Source: Rosistilla ulvae
GTDB lineage: Bacteria > Planctomycetota > Planctomycetia > Pirellulales > Pirellulaceae
Assembly: GCF_007741475.1 (NCBI RefSeq)
Contig: NZ_CP036261.1
Location: forward strand, 4,527,798-4,591,797
Reading direction: 5' to 3'
DNA: 64,000 nt
Every line of letters begins with the position of its first letter. Position 1 is the stretch's first letter. The notes beneath the pieces are model-generated. The model had not been told where the DNA came from. It did not search any database and saw only the letters and a list, made by a program, of their open reading frames with translations. Position numbers and translations under genes: made by a program. Shown here one piece after another: positions 45,215 to 54,564 of the stretch.

Positions 45215-47953
45215 TTAGCCGCTGGTCCGCAAACCTGCGGCAAGCCCGTTGACGGTCAATCGCAGCAAGACCTGTTGTTTGTCGGCCGCAGCCGCGTCGG
45301 GATCCGATTGACGGCGACGCCGCAACAGCTCCACTTGCAACAGATTCAGTGGATCGATGAACCGATTGCGAACGCGGATCGATTCCTTCAGCCACGGCGT
45401 CCCATCCAACAATTCGCTCCCGCCACTCAGGGCCAGGATCTGTTGGCGACTGGTCTCATATTCCTTCTGGATCCGGTCGGCGATCCAAGTCTCGCCGGGG
45501 CTGCCCGCGGTCAAACGCATATAGTGCTGAAATACCTTCATGTCCGATTTGGCGAGCGCCAGTTCGGCGTTGTCGACAAGATCGCGGAAGTACCACCACT
45601 GTTGATACATCTCGCGAGCCACGTCGGGCGAATCGGCGTTCAATTTCGCCAATGCAGTTCCCACGCCGTACCACGCCGGCAACAGACAGCGGGCCTGCGT
45701 CCAGGAGAAGACCCACGGGATCGCTCGCAGATCGGACAATCCACCTTCCGGTTTCCGGCGTGACGGACGCGAGCCGATCGGCAGTTGTTCGATCTCCGTC
45801 AATGGCGTCGTGTCGCGGAAGAAGGCGACGAAATCGTCCGCTTCTAACAGCTCGCGGTAGTGAGCCAACGAGACGCGTGCGGCGCTGTCCAGGCAATCGA
45901 TCCACGCCGGTTCGGGAGAGCGTTGTGCGTGATCCGCCGCCAACAGCGACGACCACACGACTTGCTCCAGATGGCGATGGGCAATCGCTTGGTCGTCGTA
46001 CCGGTCGGCCAGCACTTCCCCTTGTTCGGTCAATCGCAACGTGCCATCAAACGTTCCATGTGGCAGCGACAGAATGCTCCGCGCCGCGGGTCCGCCGCCG
46101 CGACCGAGCGAGCCGCCGCGACCGTGGAAGAAGGTCAGCCGCACATCGTGTTGCTTGGCGACCGAGGCCAGCGTTTGTTGTGCCTTGTAGAGATCCCAGC
46201 TGGCCGCCAAATAACCGCCGTCTTTCGTGCTGTCCGAATAACCAAGCATGATCCACTGACGATCTTGATGCGCCGACAATGCCTCGCGATACGACTCGCA
46301 TCGCAGCAGACTCTCCATGATTTCGGGAGCGGCCTGCAGGTCGCTGATCGTCTCGAACAACGGTACCAGCGGCGGGACTTTGTAACTTACCGACGGCTTC
46401 GACGTGTGCCGCCACAACCACAACAACGTCAGGATGTCGCTGGCCGTCGAGGTCATGCTGACGATCAAGGCCCCGATCCCCGTCTGACCATAACGAGTCG
46501 AGACACGGTGCAAGACGTCGAACGTCGCCAACACTTCTTGACCGGTCTCTGAGACTTCTTCAGTCGGCAACTGCAGCTGGGGCGAGAGCGTCTTCTCCAA
46601 CAGCGCCATGCGTTCGACTTCGGTCAAATCTTGTGGAGCTTCACACAGACCGGTGGCGATCAACAATTCGTCGAGCGTTTCGCGATGGACTTTTGAATTC
46701 TGACGAACATCCAACCGAGCCAGATAGAATCCGAAGGTGCGGATCTGCGTCACCCAAGTTCGCAGGTCTTCGCTGAGATACTTCGCCGCCACCGTCTGCC
46801 CAATCGCGTCGGCGAGCAGCGAGACGTCTGCGAGCAAACCCTCTGCATTGGCATACGCGCCGCGGACTCCGGTGCCGCTTGACAGCGACATTTTTTCGGT
46901 CTGCTTCAACCGCCAACCGATCGTGTTGAGCCACAGTCGACAGAGTTCGGTCGAGGGCAGGAAAGCCAAGTGCTCTTCCAGCTCGGGATACTGCTGCGTC
47001 GCTTCGTCGATCGCCGCGCGAAGCGTTGGCGGCAAGGGGAGCTGCGTTTCGGAAACGCTCAAGGAGTACGAAAATTGTTCGCAGGTTCGCGAATGAAAGG
47101 CGAGCGCCTCGCGTCGCAACCATTCAAAGGTCGATTCGGTGACCGGTGACGTGACGCCAGGATGCCCATCGCGGTCACCACCGATCCAAGTACCGAAAGT
47201 GATCAATGGCTTCGTCGCGGCGACCTGCGGACCGAACTGATCCGACAGCGATTGGTTCAGCTCTTCGGTGATCCGCGGGATCTCACGCCATAGCACGGGT
47301 TTAAAGGAGAGCCCCCGAGCGACCTCTTCCAGTACGGTCGGTCGCCGCGATCGCGTCAGATCGGTCTGCCACGCCAATGCGACTTGGCGAAGCATCTGTT
47401 CTTCCAACCGCGATTTCTGCTGTGGGTCCGCCTCGCGATCGATCGACGCCATCAGAGTCCGCAGCAGCGATAGATGCGTCCGCTGCGATCGTCGCTTCGC
47501 TTCGGTCGGATGGGCGGTGAATACCAGTTCGACATGCAATTGATCCACGATCGATTGCATCGCGGTTGCGTCGCGTCCTCCCGCTCGCAGCGTTTCGACC
47601 GCGCTGCCGATCGATTCGGGAACCGGTTTGGGCCACAGTTTTGCCGAACGCTCGTTCAGCACGCGAACCCGAGCGCGATCCTCGACGACGTTCATCAAGT
47701 CCAGGAACAAACTGAACGCCCGGATCACGACCGCCGATTGATGCTCGTCCAGTTCTGAGATCCGGCTGAGCATTTCTTGCTCTGCCGACTCGCTCCCCTC
47801 GCGACGCTCCCACGCCAACCGCCGCAGCTCCTCGACTAACTCAAACGCTTCCTCCCCTTCGAAGTCCTGGATGATCTCACCCAGCATCGCACCGAGGTAA
47901 CTGATCTCATCGCGCAGCTGCGTGTCTTTTACATTGTCTATCGATGGGTTCAT
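45215..47953 (-). CDS. ppc: Phosphoenolpyruvate carboxylase
   Basis: Anaplerotic enzyme (912 aa from ATG 47953) that carboxylates PEP to oxaloacetate. Active-site motifs are all present: LVFTAHPTEAKRRSQRT (catalytic His), FGTWIGGDRDGHPGV, GYSDSTKDGGYLAASW, and the flexible glycine loop FFHGRGGSLGRGGGP. The C-terminus ends NGLAAGLRTSG, near the usual xNTG. A TTG four codons upstream is an alternative start. Stand-alone gene upstream of the exporter genes; probably a separate transcript. Confidence 0.95.
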   Translation of the reverse strand: MNPSIDNVKDTQLRDEISYLGAMLGEIIQDFEGEEAFELVEELRRLAWERREGSESAEQEMLSRISELDEHQSAVVIRAFSLFLDLMNVVEDRARVRVLNERSAKLWPKPVPESIGSAVETLRAGGRDATAMQSIVDQLHVELVFTAHPTEAKRRSQRTHLSLLRTLMASIDREADPQQKSRLEEQMLRQVALAWQTDLTRSRRPTVLEEVARGLSFKPVLWREIPRITEELNQSLSDQFGPQVAATKPLITFGTWIGGDRDGHPGVTSPVTESTFEWLRREALAFHSRTCEQFSYSLSVSETQLPLPPTLRAAIDEATQQYPELEEHLAFLPSTELCRLWLNTIGWRLKQTEKMSLSSGTGVRGAYANAEGLLADVSLLADAIGQTVAAKYLSEDLRTWVTQIRTFGFYLARLDVRQNSKVHRETLDELLIATGLCEAPQDLTEVERMALLEKTLSPQLQLPTEEVSETGQEVLATFDVLHRVSTRYGQTGIGALIVSMTSTASDILTLLWLWRHTSKPSVSYKVPPLVPLFETISDLQAAPEIMESLLRCESYREALSAHQDRQWIMLGYSDSTKDGGYLAASWDLYKAQQTLASVAKQHDVRLTFFHGRGGSLGRGGGPAARSILSLPHGTFDGTLRLTEQGEVLADRYDDQAIAHRHLEQVVWSSLLAADHAQRSPEPAWIDCLDSAARVSLAHYRELLEADDFVAFFRDTTPLTEIEQLPIGSRPSRRKPEGGLSDLRAIPWVFSWTQARCLLPAWYGVGTALAKLNADSPDVAREMYQQWWYFRDLVDNAELALAKSDMKVFQHYMRLTAGSPGETWIADRIQKEYETSRQQILALSGGSELLDGTPWLKESIRVRNRFIDPLNLLQVELLRRRRQSDPDAAAADKQQVLLRLTVNGLAAGLRTSG

Positions 47954-48079
47954 TCGAAGCTTCAACTGGTTTTCTGGAGGTCTATCAAAAAGGCGAGCCG
48001 TTCCGAATCTGGCTCGTGTTCTACGAGATCCATCGAGCTTCCGCCTTCTCGATAATTTCCCATCTCTTTTCTTCTGCGA

Positions 48080-48697
48080 TTACGGTGACGATACTTGAAC
48101 CCTTTCGGTCTGCACTTCGTCGGATTGCAATCGTAAAAAGACTTCGTTGCGACGCAAGGGAGCGGGAGTGAAAGGAGGATCGTAGCTGGCGTATTCCATC
48201 GACTCGCCAGCTTTCAAACCCTTCGCCTCGACCCAATCGCGAAGTTTCTGTTGGGCCTCTTCTCGCATTGTGTCGTTCATGCGTCCGGAAAATCGAATCA
48301 CCGCGAACCGTCCCGCAGGTCGCTTTGTTATGTTCACATCCTGCCGCGAAGGTGCCGGAGTTCCCTCGTCAGCGACTTGCTTCGGAACGACAAAACTCAT
48401 CGAACCCGCGTCTTGTTCAGCCGACGGTTTCATAAGTACAGGCGTCGTCATCGCAACCTTTTGTTTCGCTTGATTAGATCCGCTTATGTAACCAAACAAC
48501 CGCATGAAACTTCCGTTGCCGCCGGAAGCTCCCATCGCCGTGCTCGCCATGACAAGCTCGGGGTAATCGCGAATCTCGAATTCCCCCTCTTTCTCGACAA
48601 CATCATAAGCAGCCGTTTCGTAGTCGGCGCTTCCTTTTCCAACAAATACCAACGCCGCCAAGAGTGCGGTCACACCGATCCATTTTGCTTTTCTCAT
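48080..48697 (-). CDS. Exported SOUL-family heme-binding protein
   Basis: 205-aa protein with a signal peptide (RKAKWIGVTALLAALVFVGK). The mature part is a SOUL/HBP domain: YETAAYDVVEKEGEFEIRDY at the start, VAMTTPVLMKP in the middle, and VIRFSGRMND and YASYDPPFTPAPLRRNEVFL at the end, all typical. Family members bind heme or related tetrapyrroles. ATG 48697 has GGAGG eight bases upstream; a longer frame upstream lacks this. Located between ppc and a non-coding stretch. Confidence 0.88.
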   Translation of the reverse strand: MRKAKWIGVTALLAALVFVGKGSADYETAAYDVVEKEGEFEIRDYPELVMASTAMGASGGNGSFMRLFGYISGSNQAKQKVAMTTPVLMKPSAEQDAGSMSFVVPKQVADEGTPAPSRQDVNITKRPAGRFAVIRFSGRMNDTMREEAQQKLRDWVEAKGLKAGESMEYASYDPPFTPAPLRRNEVFLRLQSDEVQTERVQVSSP

Positions 48698-48733
48698 CTC
48701 ATAATCCTCCGCTATACCTAGGTCGTCTGACAT

Positions 48734-49329
48734 CTAAGTCCGTTTCCCCCACCATGAAGCCTCACCGGACTTCCCCTCGGAAGGTTCATAGACGCGACTC
48801 AAAAGTTGACCAGCGTTTGCTTGGCATTGTTTGCAACGGAATCCACCCACACTTTGAGGTGCTTCTCGGGCTGAGCACTCCCCCTTGTTAGGAACCGCTC
48901 TCCAGTCGGCACGGTTCGTCGGCCAGCACGCCAGCGAGGCGGAAGCCCATGCGGTCACTGCGTTGCCGTAACGATGGCGTCAATCGCCGCTCCAACTGCC
49001 GCAACTTTGGGGGTACCGACACCGGCGGTTACCCGCACGGAAAAATGATGGAAAAAAACTTTCATCCCGGCGGAGAAGCCCCCCCTCTGGAGCACTTCCG
49101 AACGAGCGTGTGGTGCAAAGGGACTCCCGCGTGCGTTAGAACGGGGAGACGGAACCGCGGATCGGAAACAGGCCTCTGTAGGTTCGTCGACGCATGCCCG
49201 TCGGATTGACACTGCCCGACTGACACATAAACAATAGACATGTCAACAAATTACGCGATCGTGTCGAACAGGTTTGAATAGGCTTGCTCGCAGGAACGTT
49301 CTTCTCTTCGCACCCACTGGCCGCTACTC
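48734..49329. other. Spacer with a possible FGE-like relic
   Basis: About 600 bp without an intact gene. A minus-strand stretch at 48888-49020 resembles the end of a formylglycine-generating-enzyme-type protein. The remainder shows nothing recognisable; the bases before 49330 are the leader of the PQQ-propeller gene. Confidence 0.5.
48888..49020 (-). pseudogene. Possible 3' relic of an FGE/SUMF1-type gene
   Basis: A minus frame reads ...RLTPSLRQRSDRMGFRLAGV and then stops. Planctomycete FGE-domain proteins typically end R-S-A-x-R...P-x-x-R-x-x-x-x-GFRLA, and the spacing of the Pro, Arg and GFRLA is right. A stop codon lies upstream in the same frame and no further domain is visible. If real, it is the last ~40 codons of a deleted gene. 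Similarity is short, so caution is needed. Confidence 0.35.
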
Positions 49330-51750
49330 ATGATCACCAACACAAGTCAGCTAACACGTCCCTGCCTGGTTGGACTATTTGTCTGCGGGCTGCTTGCGGT
49401 TGCATGCGTCGCGGATGACTGGCCTTCGCTTCGCGGGCCGCAGCACGACGGTTCGGCGGCAATCGACGATGGGGAACTATCCAGCGGTCCATTGCAATTG
49501 AAGGTTGTTTGGAAACATCCGGTCGGCAGTGGCTATTCCGGTGTCGTGAAATCGGGTGGCCTGCTGGTATCTGCGATGGCAGATGTGGAAGCCGACCAGG
49601 AATACGTCTTTGCGATGTCTACAGAAACTGGGGAGACGCTTTGGAAAACGCCGACCGGGAAGGTCATGATCGGGGCGAACGGATCGTTCGACGGTCCGGT
49701 GGCAACACCTGCCGCAGATGATGTTCGCGCCTATCACCTTTCACCGCACGGCATCCTGACGGCGTATGCATTGGAAGATGGGAGCGTGGTTTGGCAGCAC
49801 GACTTGAAGAAAGAATATTCCGCGGCCTCAAACGTCTACGGATTTGGAGCGTCGCCGATCGTGCACGCCGGCATGTTGATCCTCCCCGTTGGATCCGACG
49901 ACAGCGCTGTGATGGGATTCGACGCAGCGACGGGCGAAGTCAAATGGAAAGCGGGCAAAGATGGCGTCGCCTTCCAGTCCGCCGTACCGGTTCAGGTCGA
50001 TGGGAAGTCGGTAGTACTCGTCGCAGGGAACACGACGCTGTTCGCCATCGAACCAACCACAGGAAAAGTCATTTGGTCCCGACCGCACGGCGGAGCCTCA
50101 GCTGTGCTTCCGGTTCCGCTGCCCGGTTCAGGACTCTTTATTAATGACATGCGAGATGGCTCCACCAGCCTGAACCTTCAATCCAACGGGGCCACCGAGC
50201 GCTGGTCGGGACGCAACATTCGCAACTCCTATTGTGTGCCGGTCATCTCGGGCGGGCTGCTCTGTTCGTATTCCTCCCGTTTCCTCGTCGCCGTCGATCC
50301 CGAGACAGGGGACCAACGATGGCGAACCCGATCGCCCAGCAACGGTTTCCTCGCGACCGTCGCCGGAAGGTTAGTTGTTGCCACGATCGATGGCTCGCTG
50401 CACATCGGCGACGTTTCCGAAGATGGCTACGACGAAGTGACGAAGGTGCAAGTCTTTGAAAAGGGTGACGATGGAACCGATGGACTGATGTGGGCCTTAC
50501 CTTCGATCGCGGGCCGTTCGATCTACCTGCGCAGCCTCGGCGCGATCGCTCGGATCGATATCGAACCGGGAACGCGAGCCGAATCGGTCGCCGCCGAAGG
50601 GTCGCAGGTGTCGCCTGGTTTCGCATCGTTCTTGAAAACCGTCGACGCATCGGACAACAAACAAGCGGTCATCGACAGCTATTTGAAAGACAAGTCGCTG
50701 CCGCTGATCGACGGCGATTTCGTCCACTTCATCCTGCAAGGCGACTACACCGATGTTGCCGTGGCAAGCGAACTGTTTGGAATGCGGCAAGAACGGGTGA
50801 TGCAACGCGTCGATGGAACCAAGTTGTTCTATTTTGGAGTCCGCATCCCCGACGCAACGCGGCTTTCGTACGTCTTTTATGCCGACTACCAACCGGTGCT
50901 CGATCCGGTGTCGGATCGTCACGTCACCAGCAGTCTGGTCGCGGGCGAGATGGAGCCGATCTTCCGGAAGGCCAAGTCGTCGCTTGAACTTTCCTGGTTC
51001 GACAAAGGGAACGTCGTCGATGAAGCCGCAATCGACGTCGACGTCTCGAGCGACAAGCCCGCTGGCTCGATAGATGAGACACAATTGCAAAGCGACGAAC
51101 TGAACCAGACGGTCGACCTTTCGATCTATCTGCCCCCCAACTATTCGGAATCGAAGGACCGCTACCCCGTCGTCTATGTCCACGATGGCAAATCCGCCAT
51201 GCAAAGTGGCAACCAAGTGGCGATCATCGATCGCTTGATTCAATCGAAAACGGTTCGTCCGGCAGTGGTTGTTTTCATCGACAAGCGGTTCTATCCGATG
51301 CAAGGAGCGAAGGGCTATGCCGAGTTCTTTGCCAAAGAGCTGATTCCGATGATCGATCGCGAATACCGCACCTCCGCTGACCGAAAGGACCGCGCGAGCC
51401 TGAGCGGCGGATTTGGTGCGTCGCTCGCGCTGATGGCCACGCTTCCGGTAAGCGATCAAATTGGATCGGTGGGATGCCATTCCCTGTTCGCGTTTGAAAT
51501 GATGCATCCGATGTTCCAGCAACTCGCCCAATTACCGAACGAGCGATGCAGGGTTCTTGTGCAGAGGAGTCGCTATGAATTCCGCAACCCAGCGGAGAAC
51601 TGGAACATGGGCCTCCAGGCTGTGAATGTCGCAAAGATCCTCGCCGACGGCGGACACGACGTCACGACCGAAGCCACCGCCACCGGTAGCGACTGGGTCA
51701 GTTGGCGGACACAGTCGCCACGAATGTGGAAGTTCTTGCTGGAACGATGA
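49330..51750 (+). CDS. Secreted PQQ-propeller / E-set / esterase fusion
   Basis: 806-aa exported protein joining three parts. (1) Signal peptide around residues 12-27 and a PQQ-type propeller (about 30-430) beginning DWPSLRGPQHDGSA, with blades such as MSTETGETLWKTPTG and AIEPTTGKVIWSRP. (2) A beta-sandwich (about 455-545, VHFILQGDYTDVAVASELFG) resembling the E-set domain ahead of enterochelin-esterase-like enzymes. (3) An alpha/beta-hydrolase (about 590-800) with YLPPNYSESKDRYPVVYVHD, and ASLSGGFGAS where the usual GxSxG is SLSGG. The final His region includes GGHDV. It may cleave ester bonds outside the cytoplasm; substrate unknown. Confidence 0.82.
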   Translation: MITNTSQLTRPCLVGLFVCGLLAVACVADDWPSLRGPQHDGSAAIDDGELSSGPLQLKVVWKHPVGSGYSGVVKSGGLLVSAMADVEADQEYVFAMSTETGETLWKTPTGKVMIGANGSFDGPVATPAADDVRAYHLSPHGILTAYALEDGSVVWQHDLKKEYSAASNVYGFGASPIVHAGMLILPVGSDDSAVMGFDAATGEVKWKAGKDGVAFQSAVPVQVDGKSVVLVAGNTTLFAIEPTTGKVIWSRPHGGASAVLPVPLPGSGLFINDMRDGSTSLNLQSNGATERWSGRNIRNSYCVPVISGGLLCSYSSRFLVAVDPETGDQRWRTRSPSNGFLATVAGRLVVATIDGSLHIGDVSEDGYDEVTKVQVFEKGDDGTDGLMWALPSIAGRSIYLRSLGAIARIDIEPGTRAESVAAEGSQVSPGFASFLKTVDASDNKQAVIDSYLKDKSLPLIDGDFVHFILQGDYTDVAVASELFGMRQERVMQRVDGTKLFYFGVRIPDATRLSYVFYADYQPVLDPVSDRHVTSSLVAGEMEPIFRKAKSSLELSWFDKGNVVDEAAIDVDVSSDKPAGSIDETQLQSDELNQTVDLSIYLPPNYSESKDRYPVVYVHDGKSAMQSGNQVAIIDRLIQSKTVRPAVVVFIDKRFYPMQGAKGYAEFFAKELIPMIDREYRTSADRKDRASLSGGFGASLALMATLPVSDQIGSVGCHSLFAFEMMHPMFQQLAQLPNERCRVLVQRSRYEFRNPAENWNMGLQAVNVAKILADGGHDVTTEATATGSDWVSWRTQSPRMWKFLLER

Positions 51751-51922
51751 TCGCAACGCCAACTGGCGGATCACTGGGCTAACGGCGCTGTCTCGGTAGC
51801 GTGTAGTGAAAATACTATTCCAGCGACGCTTCATCTCAACTTCAGGTACGCCGTTCTACGATGACCTGAAACGATGCCACGGAGGCTCGACCAGAACAAA
51901 CCTCATCGCGTTGGGTGATCCC

Positions 51923-52639
51923 ATGAACAAATCGTATCGAAAGCCAGCGACAGCCCTTTTGCTGGTCGCCATTGCCACGACAGTCCTTTGGACGACTGGG
52001 GCCAGTTTGGCACAGCGTGGCGAAGGTCGCCGCCCACCTCGGCCCGGCGGAGGCGAAAAACCGGAGATCGAAGACACGCTGCGATTGAACGTCTACGCCG
52101 ACAATTGGTTCTCGCTGTACATCAATGGCGAACTGGTCGCTGTCGATTCGATCCGGTTCATGCCGCACAACGTAATTTCAGTCGACGTCTTCCCCAAGTA
52201 CCCGATGACACTGGCGGTGATCGCAAAAGACAACGCCGACGCCAAGACGGGGATGGAATACAACAACACGCAGATCGGCGATGGCGGGTTCATTCTGAAG
52301 CTGGCCGACGGCACGGTGACCGGACCGCATTGGAAGGCGAAATCGGTCTCTTACGGCCCGATCGACCGAGACACCCGCGATCCGCGAGTCGTCCACGAAG
52401 AGCTCCCCGAGAACTGGTTCGCGATCGATTTCGATGACTCTTTGTGGCAGGCGGCTAAAGCGTACGACGAACAGACAGTAAGGCCCAAGCGTCCCTTCTA
52501 CCAATACGATTTCGAAGGGGCGAAGTTCATTTGGGCCGACGATCTGGAACTCGATAACACAGTTCTCTTTCGGCTGACAGTCGATTCACCTCCCGACGGA
52601 AGCCAACCGAAGCGGTTTCCCATCCTTGAATCGAACTGA
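51923..52639 (+). CDS. Secreted beta-rich protein, function unknown
   Basis: 238-aa exported protein. Signal peptide begins MNKSYRKPATALLLVAIATT, cut near SLAQR, then an Arg/Pro/Gly-rich linker. The remaining 190 residues look like a jelly-roll carbohydrate-binding or rhamnosidase-N-type fold: LNVYADNWFSLYINGELVAV, DFDDSLWQAAKAYDEQTV and KFIWADDLELDNTVLFRLTV. No catalytic residues are evident. ATG 51923 begins the signal peptide. It precedes the YHYH-protein gene on the same strand, 107 bp apart, so a functional link is possible. Confidence 0.7.
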   Translation: MNKSYRKPATALLLVAIATTVLWTTGASLAQRGEGRRPPRPGGGEKPEIEDTLRLNVYADNWFSLYINGELVAVDSIRFMPHNVISVDVFPKYPMTLAVIAKDNADAKTGMEYNNTQIGDGGFILKLADGTVTGPHWKAKSVSYGPIDRDTRDPRVVHEELPENWFAIDFDDSLWQAAKAYDEQTVRPKRPFYQYDFEGAKFIWADDLELDNTVLFRLTVDSPPDGSQPKRFPILESN

Positions 52640-52746
52640 TTTGATCTCAACCACAGCGTTCCGCCGCGCGTGAATCGGCAACTCGGCAACGCTGGCTGCG
52701 CGCAAAGAACCATTGAACTCGCCATCGATAAGAAAGAGAACTCAAC

Positions 52747-53907
52747 ATGATATCGACGTTTCGATTCTCGCTCGGTTTCGCGGTCGCGATGCTTGTTCCA
52801 CTCTCCGTGTCGGCGCACGAATGGCATCAGCACCACAGTCACCATCATTCAACTGACCAGCATTCGCACGCCACAAACAACCATTCCGATCAACGCGATC
52901 ATTCCCAGTCCTCTCAGCCCGAGGTTCAACGGGCGATCGAGCAAATCAATACATCGCCTCAATACATTCTGATCGGGACGACATTGGTGAGCACCCAAAA
53001 CGACGAGCCAGCGATTGCCCAACACTTTAAGAAATTTGACGACTTGAAGGTTCGCTGGGATGCCAACACCCTTTTTGTCGAATCCAATGGCCTGCCGGAC
53101 CACAACATGATGGTTGGGATTCGATCTTGGCAACAACAAGTTCCACTGCCGCAACCTTTCACCGGCAACAACGCCTGGCAGATTCCGCTGCATCCCAAGT
53201 TGGCTGATAAACCGATCTCCGCGAAAGACAATCTCTATCGTGGAGCGATCGCGTTGGCAGTCAACGGAGTCCCGATCTTTAATGCACTCAACAACCGCGG
53301 GGACGATGCCTTTCTCGCTGGCGAGCTGGATGAATTCGGAGGCCACTGCGGCAGAGGCGACGACTACCACTATCACGTCGCTCCGGTTCACCTCCAGAAA
53401 ATTGTGGGCCCCGGCAATCCGATCGCCTTCGCCTTGGATGGCTTTCCGATCTACGGATTGACCGAGGCCGATGGTTCTCCCGTCGGCAAGCTGGACGAGT
53501 TCAATGGCCAATTTGATCCCCAGGGGCGATATCACTATCATGCCACGACGACGTATCCTTATATCAACGGCGGGATGCGAGGTGTCGTGACGGTTCGCGG
53601 CGATCAGATCGAACCACAACCGCGCGACTCACCGCTACGTCCCGCTTTGCAACCGTTGCGCGGCGCGACGATCACCGATTTTAAGACGTCAAAAGAACAA
53701 TCCGTGTTGACGTATCGGCTGCGGGGCCAAACCGGAACAGTCACCTATTCGCCCGTCGATTCGGAGACATGGAAGTTCATCTACAAGGAACCCGATGGGA
53801 AGACGCGAACGGAAACTTACAAACGACGTCCCCACCAAGACGATCGCCGCGGCGGTGGGCCGCCGCCACCGCGTCCCGACGACCGTCGGCCTCCACGCCG
53901 GGGATGA
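52747..53907 (+). CDS. Secreted YHYH-domain protein with His-rich N-terminus
   Basis: 386-aa exported protein. Signal peptide begins MISTFRFSLGFAVAMLVPLS, then an extremely His-rich segment (HEWHQHHSHHH plus more His up to about residue 60) that could bind metal ions. The YHYH domain carries both hallmarks, GRGDDYHYHVAPVH and GRYHYHATTTYPYINGG. The tail is Arg/Pro-rich. The domain's activity is not known. The gene runs into the response-regulator start with only 3 nt between, pointing to one operon of an exported His-rich protein plus a sensor pair. Confidence 0.85.
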   Translation: MISTFRFSLGFAVAMLVPLSVSAHEWHQHHSHHHSTDQHSHATNNHSDQRDHSQSSQPEVQRAIEQINTSPQYILIGTTLVSTQNDEPAIAQHFKKFDDLKVRWDANTLFVESNGLPDHNMMVGIRSWQQQVPLPQPFTGNNAWQIPLHPKLADKPISAKDNLYRGAIALAVNGVPIFNALNNRGDDAFLAGELDEFGGHCGRGDDYHYHVAPVHLQKIVGPGNPIAFALDGFPIYGLTEADGSPVGKLDEFNGQFDPQGRYHYHATTTYPYINGGMRGVVTVRGDQIEPQPRDSPLRPALQPLRGATITDFKTSKEQSVLTYRLRGQTGTVTYSPVDSETWKFIYKEPDGKTRTETYKRRPHQDDRRGGGPPPPRPDDRRPPRRG

Positions 53908-53910
53908 TTG

Positions 53911-54564
53911 ATGCGAGTTCTAGTCGTCGAAGATGAGCCAGGTCTACGAGACGCCGTTGCAACGTCGCTGCGAGAAGAACACTACGCCGTCGACGAAGCC
54001 GCCGACGGACGGACCGGTCTACAGAAGGCGAGGCAGTGGAGCTACGATGCGATCGTGCTCGACCTGATGCTGCCAGAGATCGACGGCTGGGAACTGCTAG
54101 CCCAACTGCGCAAAACGCACGCCACGCCGGTGCTCATCCTTACCGCCCGCGACACGGTGGAGGAGCGAGTGCGGGGGCTCGACCGCGGCGCCGACGACTA
54201 TTTGTGCAAACCTTTTTCGCTCTCCGAACTATCGGCCCGCGTTCGAGCTCTGATCCGGCGAAGTCACGGTCAAGCGAAGGCCGAAATCGTCATCGGTTCG
54301 GTTGTCATCAACACGGCCAATCGAACGGTTGCAAAAGAAGGCCACCCCGTCGACCTAACGGCTCGGGAATACACACTCGTTGAACTACTGGCCCTCAATC
54401 GAGGTGAACTCGTGTCGCGCAGCACCGTTTACGATCATGTCTTCGATGAGAACGAAGACTCGCTCTCGAATCTTGTCGACGTGCACATCTACAACATTCG
54501 CAAGAAGCTTGGCAAGAACTTCGTGACCACACGTCGAGGACATGGCTATATCATCGAAACCTAA
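53911..54564 (+). CDS. OmpR/CusR-type DNA-binding response regulator
   Basis: 217-aa two-component regulator. The receiver domain (1-118) has acidic pocket VVEDEP, phospho-acceptor Asp51 in IVLDLMLPEIDG, Thr in LTARD and Lys in LCKPFS. The C-terminal winged helix contains NRTVAKEGHPVDLTAREYTL and SNLVDVHIYNIRKKLGKNFV. Resembles the heavy-metal (CusR/CopR) branch. It begins 3 nt after the YHYH gene and its end overlaps the kinase gene by 23 bp, so the three are co-transcribed. Confidence 0.93.
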   Translation: MRVLVVEDEPGLRDAVATSLREEHYAVDEAADGRTGLQKARQWSYDAIVLDLMLPEIDGWELLAQLRKTHATPVLILTARDTVEERVRGLDRGADDYLCKPFSLSELSARVRALIRRSHGQAKAEIVIGSVVINTANRTVAKEGHPVDLTAREYTLVELLALNRGELVSRSTVYDHVFDENEDSLSNLVDVHIYNIRKKLGKNFVTTRRGHGYIIET

